This document shows, piece by piece, positions 1-7,391 of a stretch of 13,861 nt of DNA. A model generated the notes under the pieces. The model saw only the letters and a list, made by a program, of their open reading frames with translations, was not told the DNA's origin and made no database searches. A program made the position numbers and the translations under genes. Origin of the DNA: Candidatus Cloacimonadota bacterium (lineage in GTDB: Bacteria > Cloacimonadota > Cloacimonadia > Cloacimonadales > TCS61); NCBI GenBank assembly GCA_021108055.1, contig JAIORR010000065.1:1-13861 (forward strand), written 5' to 3'. Positions within the stretch are counted from its first letter, which is position 1; every line of letters starts with the position of its first letter.

Positions 1-293
1 CAGGCACTTCTCTTTCCATGTTCAATGTAATGAAGATGTGCTGCTACCGTCAGGATGAATACGTTGTATCTCCGCAGGAAGCATTTTATTATGCTACTTT
101 GGGTGGTGCCGAAGTACTGGGAAAAGAAGAAATTATCGGTTCCGTAGAAGAAGGCAAAGATGCCGACCTGGTATTCCTTAAAATCCCTGAGCAAGATAAA
201 TACAACTGCAGCGAACTGCTATCCAAACTAATTTATGTAAATGATGAAGTGGAGATCATCTCTACCATGGTGGCTGGCAGGAAGATGTTTTAG
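1..293 (+). CDS. guaD: Guanine deaminase, C-terminal fragment (5' end outside window)
   Basis: Only the last ~97 residues are present; the reading frame is open from base 3 to TAG at 291-293. The fragment begins GTSLSMFNVMK, matching the GTSxSM segment of guanine deaminases, followed by EAFYYATLGGAEVLG and IGSVEEGKDADLVFL, the conserved C-terminal part of the amidohydrolase fold where the chain returns to the small beta domain. Guanine deaminase is a zinc enzyme that hydrolyses guanine to xanthine and ammonia in cytosolic purine salvage/catabolism. The metal-binding histidines and aspartate lie upstream and cannot be checked. Imidazolonepropionase (HutI), tempting because a histidine-degradation enzyme lies downstream, fits less well: the EAFYxATLGGA block and the final VxxMVAGRKMF block look like GuaD. 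A related chlorohydrolase/deaminase remains possible. The methionine at 18 is internal, not the start. Confidence 0.8.
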   Translation, partial: GTSLSMFNVMKMCCYRQDEYVVSPQEAFYYATLGGAEVLGKEEIIGSVEEGKDADLVFLKIPEQDKYNCSELLSKLIYVNDEVEIISTMVAGRKMF

Positions 294-311
294 TTCGTCC
301 TCATCCTACTG

Positions 312-334
312 TCCTTCTCCCAAACGGAGAAGGA
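312..334. repeat. Hairpin, 9-bp stem, 5-nt loop
   Basis: TCCTTCTCC (312-320) and GGAGAAGGA (326-334) are perfect inverted arms around CAAAC, 18 bp after the guaD stop. No T-run follows, so a classic intrinsic terminator is not supported on either strand. It resembles the short palindromic intergenic repeats with pyrimidine-rich arms found in many genomes; a role in 3'-end protection is possible. Confidence 0.5.
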
Positions 335-401
335 ACCAACCAAAGGTTTACAAGCCATTGGTTTGCTGGCAAGCATAAGAAACGCAAGAAGAATAACCCT
401 A

Positions 402-455
402 TCCCGATTCCACTGTCATTCCCGATTCATTTGTCATTCCGTGCAAACGGGAATC
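402..455. repeat. Dispersed-repeat-like TCATTCC / GGGAATC unit
   Basis: TGTCATTCC occurs at 414-422 and 432-440; CCCGATTC occurs at 403-410 and 421-428. The second unit runs ATTCCG-TGCAAA-CGGGAAT (435-453), an imperfect inverted repeat of the general ATTCCC...GGGAAT form common among bacterial intergenic repeats (for example dRS3-type in Neisseria). Only sequence style supports this; copy number elsewhere is unknown. Confidence 0.45.
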
Positions 456-529
456 TATGCTTCTCGACTTTAAATATACTCAGACAATTCCCTCGTTCCT
501 AAAATCCCGTTCAGGAAAGTGAATTTTGT

Positions 530-546
530 ACAGAACAATGTTCTGT
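530..546. repeat. 17-bp near-palindrome ACAGAACA-A-TGTTCTGT
   Basis: Arms of 8 bp are perfectly inverted around one central base. The surrounding text (TTTTGTACAGAACAATGTTCTGTCCCTAC, 524-552 in substance) looks like a fragment of an intergenic repeat. The spacing would also suit an operator, but it lies about 60 bp upstream of the nearest TTGACA, so a repeat is preferred. Confidence 0.4.
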
Positions 547-603
547 CCCTACATTTTCTACCCAACTTTAAAGGCACTCAAGCACTCGGTTACTTTTTTT
601 AAT

Positions 604-631
604 TTGACATAAACTATTCTTTTTACATCTT
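604..631 (+). promoter_or_regulatory. Possible sigma-70-type promoter for the 785 gene
   Basis: TTGACA at 604-609 is followed after 16 bp by CATCTT (626-631), similar in form to the better supported TTGACA-17-TATCTT promoter at 9232-9260. The -10 match is weak. TATACT at 653-658 is an alternative -10 without a good -35. Low confidence. Confidence 0.3.
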
Positions 632-784
632 CGGTGATGTCTAATTTATGATTATACTTGAATACGAAAGGAATGTGATATTTTGTATGAGAATGTGGAT
701 AACAATATCTGGAAATTGAAGAAGTGTTTTTTTACCGAAATAGGAAATCATTATCTTCCAGACCAGAAGATAGAGGAGAATAGG

Positions 785-3682
785 ATGCACAATAAATTTT
801 ATATTACCCTAATAATATTTTTATTGTTGTTCTTATCATTAAACGCTGAAGAACCAGTCATCATAAGAGAGAATACAAACTTTGCCTATGAAAGCAATTC
901 CGTAACTTTGGACGATGGAGTCGTCAGCATTTGGGCAGACACAAAAACCAGCGTCTGGAACATCTATATCCAAAAAGTAGATGCTGCAGGAAACATGCTG
1001 TGGAACAATGGTGAGCCTCTCCTTCTCGATGAGAAGATAAACACATTTTGGGGAGCAAAGAAAATTGTAGTTACCAGCGATAATTGTGTAATAGCAATGT
1101 GGATTACTTGGACAGGTGTAAATAATAGAATGTATGCTCAAAAAATCAGCAGTTCAGGCGAAATCCTCTGGTCGCAAAACAACGAATTGATAGTTGATAA
1201 CATAGAAATTAGAGATTCCTACCTGATCGCCAACAATATTGGCGGTGCATACATTTTTTACGATAATTATGAGGATTATGACATAATAGGATTTAACCTG
1301 GATGCGGATGCCATTGATCTCTGGTCGGCAAATCTTGATCCGCTTTTTACGGATGTCAGTTTAAGAGATATCGTCTCCGATAATTACGGCGGTTCTATCA
1401 TTAATTACATTGAACTTTCCGGTGACGAAAACCTGATGGCTGCCCGTATCGATTTTGACCGGGAAATTCTCTGGGATCAGGTAGTAGCTGTTTCGCTGCC
1501 CAGCTATTATTCTCCTGAAATTACTTCTGTAGGAACTAACGATTTTGTGATCTATTGGCGTTCCGGTGAATCTGTAATTGGACAACGCGTAGATCTATCC
1601 GGAAATATCTATTGGGGAGCAGCGGGAATAGAAATTAACAATGAAGCAGTTTATGTAAACTCCCGAACAATGCTTACCGGTAGTGATGACAGTTTTTTTA
1701 TGGGATATTTAGTTCAAGCACCTAACCCGAATGAATATACTTTCAAAATCCAGAAAACAGACCTGAATGGAAATTCACTTTGGACTTTAACGGTACTTGA
1801 TGATATTTATTATCCCTTATTTGATTTACAAACTAAAGTAGATCAAGGTTGTTATATTATGTTGTATTTTGGTTCGGACATAATAGTTCAAAATATCGAT
1901 TTGAATGGAAACAAATTATGGGAAGATGATGGTATTACTCTTGGTTCAGAATATAGCTCTGTCTGGACGCAAGATGGAATTCAGATCAATGAAGTAAATA
2001 ATAATGTCTTCAGTACCTGGCAATTGATGAAAGAAGGTAGATCACATCTCAGATACCAATGTCTTGATCAATCGGGTAATATTTTGCTTCCTGAAGATGG
2101 TGTCGATATCAGAAGTGGAATGCTTTCCGGCATAGATAATTTCCAAATCGTCGGAAATGATGATTCCAGCTACTATTTGTGGGAAGATTATAGATATTCG
2201 GAAAAAAGGATTTTTGCTCAACGTGTATCAGCAGAAGGAGAAGTATATTTCGATGAATTCGGCATTGCTCTAACCGATACTTCCTTTTCTTACCAGAACG
2301 ATTTCGTGGCAAAACCTCTACCGGAAGGTGGAATTGTGGCAGTGTGGAGTGAACTGAAAGAAAATGAAGAATTCCTCAGAGTGCGCTGGCAAATATTGCA
2401 TGAAGATGGAACTGTGTTTTCAGCGAATGGTGTTGATATTACCAATGATGTTGTAGATAACCAAACGAAACCGAAAATAGAAATTGTGGAAGGAAACATT
2501 ATTGTGATCTGGCTGGAAAACGGTCAGATCAAAGCTCAGAAGCTCGTCAATTATTCACCGGTCTGGGGCAGCAACGGATCACTCCTGATAGAAAATGGAG
2601 ACACTGGGTTTGCAAATCTGACAGGCAGTTATATCTACTTTGAATATCTGGATGAATATTATTTCAATCGAATTGATGAGAGTGGAAACATTTCCGCCGA
2701 TTGGCCTTTCCCGGGAGTTGAACTTCCTGAATTTACACCACATATCAAAACCTGGAATGAATTCAATGACGATCTTGTTTATACATGGAGAGAAAGCTAT
2801 AGCGGATTAGAAGATTACGGGTTTCAGATTTTAACTTCGGATGGAGAATATGTTTTCCCGGGATATGGTCTAAACCTTCTTACAGATGTTGATTTCTATA
2901 ACTACAAATTCTTGTTTGATGGTTACATCAATCTTTTCCATCAAGCAGAATCCGATTATAACATTCTGATGGATAGATACGATCTACAGGGAGAAACAAT
3001 TTGGAATGGAACGACCTGTTTTATTGAAAATTACAATTCGTTCAACAGGCTGGGTTCTATAAAAATGGGTAATAAATTTCTTGTTATCTGGTGCACTACT
3101 ATTGAAGATTCTCATTGTACTTATATGATGCAGATAATCGGAGAAGACGGTATTCCCCTTCCATCGAATCTTACCGGTGAAGAATATGAAGTTTTCTCTT
3201 CTCATCGCGATTATCAGGTGGCAGCTACCACCGATACAGATGCTGCCATCTTATTTGAAAGAGGTTATACGGTAGGTTCCGATAGTGAATTCTTCTCCAG
3301 CGGCTTGGTCACTTATCTTATTAATATTAACGACTTGCCTATTGATCAAAATGAAATCGTTATGTCATCTCAATATAACTTAACCAACCATCCTAATCCT
3401 TTCAATCCTACAACAGAGATCAGTTTTAACTTAACCACGGAGTACACCAGCCTTCGCAATGCTTCGGCTTGGCAGGCAGAGAACACGGAGATTTCGATTT
3501 ACAACATTAAAGGACAGAAAGTGAAACAGCTTTTCAAAGGTCAGCTTCCAACCGGTAAACACTCTTTTGTTTGGAACGGCAAAGATGGAAATGATAAACC
3601 GGTTTCCAGCGGTGTGTATCTGTATAAATTAAATGTGAACGGTAAAATAAAATCAACAAGAAAGTGTCTGTTAATGAAATAG
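785..3682 (+). CDS. Large secreted repeat protein with C-terminal FlgD-like/T9SS sorting domain
   Basis: This encodes 965 residues. The start is placed at ATG 785 because AGAGGAG (772-778) sits 6 bp upstream and translation begins directly with a signal peptide (MHNKFYIT, hydrophobic stretch to ~18, cleavage probable after LNA); the frame is open to 683, but that would bury the signal peptide. From ~residue 60 to ~800 the protein repeats degenerate units of the form QK(V/I)D..GN.LW...G..L (e.g. VDAAGNMLW, VDLSGNIYW, TDLNGNSLW, IDLNGNKLW, YDLQGETIW), spaced roughly 50-60 residues, suggesting a beta-propeller or similar beta-repeat surface protein. The last ~100 residues have NHPNPFNPTTEISF, ISIYNIKGQKVKQL and SSGVYLYKL, the FlgD-Ig-like tail used as a sorting signal for outer-membrane export and anchoring in FCB bacteria. 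Ligand or activity is not recognisable. Residues 887-899 of the tail look like an in-frame insertion. Confidence 0.85.
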   Translation: MHNKFYITLIIFLLLFLSLNAEEPVIIRENTNFAYESNSVTLDDGVVSIWADTKTSVWNIYIQKVDAAGNMLWNNGEPLLLDEKINTFWGAKKIVVTSDNCVIAMWITWTGVNNRMYAQKISSSGEILWSQNNELIVDNIEIRDSYLIANNIGGAYIFYDNYEDYDIIGFNLDADAIDLWSANLDPLFTDVSLRDIVSDNYGGSIINYIELSGDENLMAARIDFDREILWDQVVAVSLPSYYSPEITSVGTNDFVIYWRSGESVIGQRVDLSGNIYWGAAGIEINNEAVYVNSRTMLTGSDDSFFMGYLVQAPNPNEYTFKIQKTDLNGNSLWTLTVLDDIYYPLFDLQTKVDQGCYIMLYFGSDIIVQNIDLNGNKLWEDDGITLGSEYSSVWTQDGIQINEVNNNVFSTWQLMKEGRSHLRYQCLDQSGNILLPEDGVDIRSGMLSGIDNFQIVGNDDSSYYLWEDYRYSEKRIFAQRVSAEGEVYFDEFGIALTDTSFSYQNDFVAKPLPEGGIVAVWSELKENEEFLRVRWQILHEDGTVFSANGVDITNDVVDNQTKPKIEIVEGNIIVIWLENGQIKAQKLVNYSPVWGSNGSLLIENGDTGFANLTGSYIYFEYLDEYYFNRIDESGNISADWPFPGVELPEFTPHIKTWNEFNDDLVYTWRESYSGLEDYGFQILTSDGEYVFPGYGLNLLTDVDFYNYKFLFDGYINLFHQAESDYNILMDRYDLQGETIWNGTTCFIENYNSFNRLGSIKMGNKFLVIWCTTIEDSHCTYMMQIIGEDGIPLPSNLTGEEYEVFSSHRDYQVAATTDTDAAILFERGYTVGSDSEFFSSGLVTYLININDLPIDQNEIVMSSQYNLTNHPNPFNPTTEISFNLTTEYTSLRNASAWQAENTEISIYNIKGQKVKQLFKGQLPTGKHSFVWNGKDGNDKPVSSGVYLYKLNVNGKIKSTRKCLLMK
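3434..3490. repeat. 48-bp in-frame repeat insertion within the sorting domain
   Basis: ACCACGGAG (3434-3442) and AACACGGAG (3482-3490) are 8/9 identical direct repeats 48 bp apart, exactly 16 codons. Between them is a GC-richer piece (TACACCAGCC...CTTGGCAGGCAGAG) with imperfect inverted ends (CCAGCC / GGCTTGG) encoding YTSLRNASAWQAE, unlike a FlgD-type domain. Deleting one repeat unit restores a typical strand order (EISFNL..TEISIYNIKG). The CACGGAG/CACAGAG motif also marks repeats at 12786-12807 and 13744-13769. Confidence 0.65.
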
Positions 3683-3843
3683 TAACCTGACCTAGCTTTT
3701 TTTATTATATGCTTTTTCGCATTCGCCCTTTCGCCTTTTCGTCCTTTCACTCTCATACTTTTTCTAACAAAATAATTGACTAATAATCAGCCAATTTTAG
3801 TCAGTCATAATCAAAATAAATGAATAAATAAACGGAGGAATAA
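3683..3843. other. Spacer with pyrimidine-rich repeat and inverted repeat
   Basis: After the stop comes a T-run (3698-3704) without a good stem, then a pyrimidine-rich tract (3712-3760) with repeated TTTCGCC/TTTTCG units. Closer to the next gene, TGACTAA (3777-3783) and TTAGTCA (3797-3803) form a perfect 7-bp inverted repeat, arm starts 20 bp apart, overlapping a TTGACT (3776-3781). This could be an operator/promoter for the formimidoyltransferase gene, but no convincing -10 is at the right distance. Confidence 0.4.
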
Positions 3844-5508
3844 ATGAAAATAGTCGAATGCGTTCCCAATTTCAGTGAAGGGAGAGATATAAAAATCATA
3901 GATCAAATTACTAATGCAATAAAATCGGTAAAAGGTGCTTTCCTTCTCGATGTAGATCCCGGTGCAGACACAAACAGAACTGTTGTAACTTTTGTAGGTG
4001 ACCCGGATTCTGCCATGGAAGCTGCCTTCCGGGCAATTAAAAAAGCTTCCCAGCTAATCGATATGAGTAAACATCACGGTGCTCATCCCCGTATGGGCGC
4101 AACCGATGTTTGTCCTTTTGTTCCGGTTTCCGGTGTAACAATGGATGACTGCGTGGAATATGCAAAAAAGGTTGGCAAGCGTGTTGGTGAAGAACTTGGA
4201 ATTCCCATCTACTTATATGAATATGCCGCTTCCAAACCTGAATGGAAAAACCTGGCAGAAGCCCGTAAAGGTGAATATGAAGGTTTGGCTGCACGCGAAG
4301 GTGATGAATATTGGAATCCGGATTTTGGCCCGAATAAATTTAATGCAAAATCGGGTGCAACAGCAATTTCTGCCCGGGAATTCCTGATAGCATATAATAT
4401 AAATCTGAACTCACGTGATAAGAAGAAAGCTCATGACCTGGCTCTTTCTATTCGGGAAAAAGGTCGCTTTAAACGTGATGCAAACAACAAAATCGCAAAA
4501 GATAAAGACGGTAAAAAACTGATGGTTCCCGGTTTATTTAAAAACTGTAAAGCTGTGGGCTGGTATATCGATGAATATAATCGCGCCCAGATCAGCATCA
4601 ATCTGACGAACTACAAAATAACTCCTCCTCATCTGGTTCTGGAGAAAGTTCGTGAACTTGCTGCTAATAAGGGAATTCAAGTTACAGGAAGCGAGCTTGT
4701 GGGACTACTTCCCAAAGAAGCAATATTGATGGCAGGCAAATACTACTTGAACCGTTTGGGTGAAAGTGCCGGTATCCCGGAAAAAATGATCATTGAAACT
4801 GCTGTTCAATCTATGGGACTGGATGATCTATCTTCTTTCGATATTAATGAAAAAGTTATCGAATATGCAATCGCAGAAAAAGATAACCTGGTAAATATGA
4901 CGATCAGCGAATTTGCTGATGAGCTTTCCACAGATTCTCCCGCACCAGGAGGTGGTAGCGTGGCAGCTCTTTGCTCATCAATGTCCGGAGCGCTTTCTGC
5001 TATGGTTTCCAATCTTACATTTGGCAAAAAAGGTTATGAGAAAGTATGGAACGAAGCCAAAGTTCTTGCAGAAACAGGTCAGCATATTAAAGAATGTTCC
5101 ATCGATGCAATCGATAAAGATACACAGGCATTCTATGATATGATGGATGCAGCACGCCTTCCCAAGAAAACAGATGAAGAAAAGAAAATCCGCAATGCTG
5201 CTATCCAGGAAACCACTAAAAATGCTATTCTTGTTCCAATGGAAACACTCCAAATAGCTTTGGAAGCAGTGGAACTTGCACAGAAAGTTGCAAAGATCGG
5301 AAATGAAAATGCTCTTTCTGATGCAGGTGTAGCAGCTATTACAGCAAATGCAGCAGCAAAATCTGCCTATCTGAATGTGAAAATAAATATGGGCAGCATC
5401 GAAGATGAGAAATTCAAATTCGATATTCTTACACAAGCTGATGAGTTGCTGGAAAAGGTAAATAATTTAGCTTTAAAAGTTGAAGAAGAAGTTAAAGAAA
5501 AGGTATAA
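3844..5508 (+). CDS. ftcD: Glutamate formimidoyltransferase / formimidoyl-THF cyclodeaminase (bifunctional)
   Basis: The 554-residue product has the length and order of the fused enzyme (about 541 aa in vertebrates). The formimidoyltransferase half starts MKIVECVPNFSEG and carries HHGAHPRMGATDVCPF (residues 77-92), with the family's catalytic histidine (likely His81); its second subdomain includes NCKAVGWYIDEYNRAQ and ISINLTNY. The cyclodeaminase half (about 350-545) is alpha-helical and carries DSPAPGGGSVAA (364-375). The fused enzyme transfers the formimino group from N-formimidoyl-glutamate to tetrahydrofolate, then deaminates it to 5,10-methenyl-THF and ammonia, feeding histidine (or purine-fermentation) one-carbon units into the folate pool. 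The start is supported by ACGGAGG 8 bp upstream. No other hut gene is nearby. The upstream guanine deaminase fragment offers at most a loose purine/one-carbon theme. Confidence 0.95.
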   Translation: MKIVECVPNFSEGRDIKIIDQITNAIKSVKGAFLLDVDPGADTNRTVVTFVGDPDSAMEAAFRAIKKASQLIDMSKHHGAHPRMGATDVCPFVPVSGVTMDDCVEYAKKVGKRVGEELGIPIYLYEYAASKPEWKNLAEARKGEYEGLAAREGDEYWNPDFGPNKFNAKSGATAISAREFLIAYNINLNSRDKKKAHDLALSIREKGRFKRDANNKIAKDKDGKKLMVPGLFKNCKAVGWYIDEYNRAQISINLTNYKITPPHLVLEKVRELAANKGIQVTGSELVGLLPKEAILMAGKYYLNRLGESAGIPEKMIIETAVQSMGLDDLSSFDINEKVIEYAIAEKDNLVNMTISEFADELSTDSPAPGGGSVAALCSSMSGALSAMVSNLTFGKKGYEKVWNEAKVLAETGQHIKECSIDAIDKDTQAFYDMMDAARLPKKTDEEKKIRNAAIQETTKNAILVPMETLQIALEAVELAQKVAKIGNENALSDAGVAAITANAAAKSAYLNVKINMGSIEDEKFKFDILTQADELLEKVNNLALKVEEEVKEKV

Positions 5509-5521
5509 AAAGGAATTAAAC

Positions 5522-5926
5522 ATGAATAATAAAGAAATCCGTTGGAAACAGAGATTCCAAAATTTCAAGAAGGCTTTTCTATTATTAGAAAAATATATTG
5601 ATATCTCCGAACCTTCAGAAATTGAACGAGCTGGGATCATCCAGTTTTTTGAAATGACTTTCGAACTTTCCTGGAGATTAATGAAAGACTACCTTGAGGA
5701 TAAAGGGTTTATTCTTCAAAGTCCTCGTGATTCAATAAAACAAGCTATGCAATCTGGGATCATCGATGACGGACATATCTGGATCAATGCATTAAATGAC
5801 AGGAACCTGACAGTTCATACTTATGATGAAGAAACTGCAATAGAAATTGCTGAATTAATATCGAAAAAATATTACCCGGCAATTAAAACTTATTATGATT
5901 TTATGATCTTGGAATATATGAAATGA
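5522..5926 (+). CDS. hepT: HEPN-family toxin / nucleotidyltransferase substrate-binding protein (HepT-like, HI0074 type)
   Basis: This 134-residue, all-helical protein begins MNNKEIRWKQRFQNF and matches the HI0074/NTase substrate-binding family. Residues 94-101 read RNLTVHTY, the R-X4-H-X-Y motif (Arg94, His99, Tyr101) of HepT RNase toxins. In characterised HepT/MntA pairs the tyrosine is AMPylated by the partner MntA, which silences the RNase. The start at 5522 is chosen because AAAAAGGA (5506-5513) lies just upstream and the family begins near this point; an earlier in-frame ATG at 5480 lies inside ftcD. The gene follows ftcD by only 13 bp, with its ribosome site over the ftcD stop, and its TGA overlaps the next ATG. 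The pair has probably been captured into the ftcD transcript. Some HI0074-type proteins may not be toxic, so activity is inferred. Confidence 0.85.
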   Translation: MNNKEIRWKQRFQNFKKAFLLLEKYIDISEPSEIERAGIIQFFEMTFELSWRLMKDYLEDKGFILQSPRDSIKQAMQSGIIDDGHIWINALNDRNLTVHTYDEETAIEIAELISKKYYPAIKTYYDFMILEYMK

Positions 5927-6231
5927 AATACGGTTTAAATGAAAGAGATATTGACTGCATTCTAAAAGCAGTTCAAGAATTTACTGAAGTAGAACGAGTG
6001 ATCATCTTTGGCTCACGAGCAATAGGAAATTATAAAAAAGGTTCTGATATTGATCTTGCAATCAGGGGAGAAAACATTTCAAAAGAAACTATTACAAGAC
6101 TTTCCGGAATACTGAATGATGAATTACCTCTCCCTTATTTTTTCGATGTTGTCGATTATAAAACTATTTCAAATAATGAGCTAAAAAAGCATATTGATGA
6201 TAATGGAAAAATATTGTTTGAAAAACTTTAA
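5923..6231 (+). CDS. mntA: MNT-domain nucleotidyltransferase, antitoxin MntA-like (HI0073 type)
   Basis: The 102-residue product is a minimal nucleotidyltransferase of the DNA polymerase beta superfamily. It shows VIIFGSRAIGNYKKGSDIDLA: Gly30-Ser31, ten residues, then Asp42-Ile-Asp44, the exact GS-X10-DXD motif of MNT enzymes, with a probable third carboxylate in FFDVVD (Asp75). By family knowledge it transfers AMP from ATP to the tyrosine of the HEPN partner and so acts as an enzymatic antitoxin. It overlaps the upstream gene by ATGA (5923-5926), implying translational coupling, in the order toxin then antitoxin. No separate promoter is seen. Length is normal for the family and the motif is intact. 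Confidence 0.88.
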   Translation: MKYGLNERDIDCILKAVQEFTEVERVIIFGSRAIGNYKKGSDIDLAIRGENISKETITRLSGILNDELPLPYFFDVVDYKTISNNELKKHIDDNGKILFEKL

Positions 6232-6289
6232 GCCTTTGCAGCGGTCAAAATCCTTACGAACGCTTGATAGTATTTACTCACCTTCATCA

Positions 6290-6315
6290 TTCCGAAGGAT
6301 TTCATCCGTTCGGAA
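6290..6315. repeat. Stable hairpin between mntA and the radical SAM gene
   Basis: TTCCGAAGGAT (6290-6300) pairs with ATCC-G-TTCGGAA (6304-6315) around TTC, an 11-bp stem with one bulged G. It is followed by GG and an A-rich stretch, not a T-run, so it is not a + strand intrinsic terminator. The TTCCGAA/TTCGGAA core recurs in the nested inverted repeats at 10719-10835, hinting at a dispersed palindromic family placed just upstream of start codons. Confidence 0.55.
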
Positions 6316-6335
6316 GGTAAAATAAAAAAAATATT

Positions 6336-7271
6336 ATGAAATACAAACATCTTTTTGGTCCCGTACCTTCCCGCCGGCTGGGAATCTCGCTTGGTGTTGA
6401 TCTTGTCCCGCACAAAGTATGCAGTTTGAACTGTGTTTATTGTGAGGTAGGTAGAACAACCAATCTTACAATTGAGAGAAAAGAATATGTCCCCTTGCAA
6501 GATATTCTGGACGAAATAAAGCACTATCTTGATCAAGAACCAGAGCTTGATTATATTACTTTTTCCGGTGCCGGAGAACCACTTTTACATAATGGAATAG
6601 GAAAAGTCATCTCGTTTATCAAAGATAACTACCCGCGATATAAACTTGCACTTCTCACTAATTCCACCTTGCTTTATGATGAAAAGGTTAGAACGGAAAT
6701 CATGAATATTGATCTGCTTCTACCCTCTCTCGATGCAGTAAGTGACAAGGCATTCAAAAAAATAAATAGACCAAATCCTAATTTGGATAATAAAAAAATC
6801 ATCGAAGGATTAATAAAGTTCAGCGAAATTTTTTCAGGAAAAATATGGTTGGAAGTTTTTATTGTTCGAAAGTTAAATGATACTGAATCTGAGTTAAAAC
6901 TGCTTAAAAAAGCAATTGAAAAAATTTCACCGGATCAGGTTCAATTGAATGCTTTGGATAGACCCGGAACGGAAAGCTGGATCGAGCCGGTTTCTGAAAG
7001 CAGAATGAAAGAAATCGCAGATTATTTCAAGCCATTACCGGTTACGATCATCGCAAAATTCCAATCTCGAAATAAGATCAGAAGTTACCATAAAAATATT
7101 GAAGAACAAATTATTGAAACTATCAAACGCCGACCCTGCACAGATCAGGATCTTTCTGAAATGCTGGGAATTCACATTAACGAAATAAACAAATACCTCA
7201 GCGAACTTCTACATGAAGGTATGATAACTTCTGAGCAGCAGAAAAGAGGAACATTCTTCCGTGCTAAATAG
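6336..7271 (+). CDS. Radical SAM protein (COG0731 / Wyosine-synthase-like family) with C-terminal winged helix
   Basis: The 311-residue protein opens FGPVPSRRLGISLGVDLVP, the signature of the COG0731-type radical SAM family. The cluster motif is Cys29-X3-Cys33-X2-Cys36 (CSLNCVYC), which ligates the [4Fe-4S] cluster that cleaves S-adenosylmethionine; FSGAGEPLLH (about 77-86) is the glycine-rich SAM-binding strand. Residues ~255-311 look like a winged helix-turn-helix (TDQDLSEMLGIHINEINKYLSELLHEGMI). COG0731 is named after tRNA wyosine synthesis, but bacterial members with this N-terminus lack a known substrate, and the added winged helix suggests a nucleic-acid link or sensing role. ATG 6336 fits the conserved N-terminus; its Shine-Dalgarno is weak (AAGG at 6314-6317, far away). 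It lies alone, 104 bp after mntA. Confidence 0.85.
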   Translation: MKYKHLFGPVPSRRLGISLGVDLVPHKVCSLNCVYCEVGRTTNLTIERKEYVPLQDILDEIKHYLDQEPELDYITFSGAGEPLLHNGIGKVISFIKDNYPRYKLALLTNSTLLYDEKVRTEIMNIDLLLPSLDAVSDKAFKKINRPNPNLDNKKIIEGLIKFSEIFSGKIWLEVFIVRKLNDTESELKLLKKAIEKISPDQVQLNALDRPGTESWIEPVSESRMKEIADYFKPLPVTIIAKFQSRNKIRSYHKNIEEQIIETIKRRPCTDQDLSEMLGIHINEINKYLSELLHEGMITSEQQKRGTFFRAK

Positions 7272-7391
7272 TAAAATATTAAATCCGGCGTTAAGTGAAA
7301 GACAATTTCACATACTAAATATTAAAAAAAAAGTTGCTAATTATCCATTTAATAAATTACTGGCATTAAATAAATTAGAAAAAGGTAAAAA

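Larger units (their letters stand above)
294..784. other. Repeat-rich intergenic spacer (491 bp)
   Basis: No plausible gene is seen. The spacer holds several repeat-like pieces: a 9-bp stem hairpin (312-334), paired TGTCATTCC units with ATTCCG...CGGGAAT symmetry (402-455), and a 17-bp near-palindrome (530-546). A TTGACA box is at 604-609 and a TATACT at 653-658, not spaced as a single promoter. An open frame begins at 683, but the real start of the next gene is judged to be 785, so the upstream 100 bp are probably leader. No U-tract terminator was found after guaD. Confidence 0.7.

Noticed and set aside
3..293. Imidazolonepropionase (HutI) as identity of the first fragment, suggested by the nearby folate/histidine enzyme
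   Set aside because: GTSLSM, EAFYYATLGGA and the C-terminal block fit guanine deaminase better, and no other histidine-degradation gene is nearby.
312..334. Intrinsic terminator after guaD
   Set aside because: The stem is good but no T-tract follows on either strand.
683..784. 34-residue N-terminal extension of the large secreted protein
   Set aside because: It would place the signal peptide internally, and a good ribosome site (AGAGGAG) lies just before ATG 785.
4978..5436. Cysteine-rich 152-aa open frame on the minus strand
   Set aside because: It is fully antisense to the conserved cyclodeaminase domain, has no ribosome site or family match, and its odd Cys/Phe/Ile composition is what a complement of Lys/Glu/Ala codons gives.
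6290..6330. Intrinsic terminator after mntA
   Set aside because: The hairpin is followed by GGTAAAATAAA on the + strand, so no U-tract is made; no minus-strand gene needs it either.
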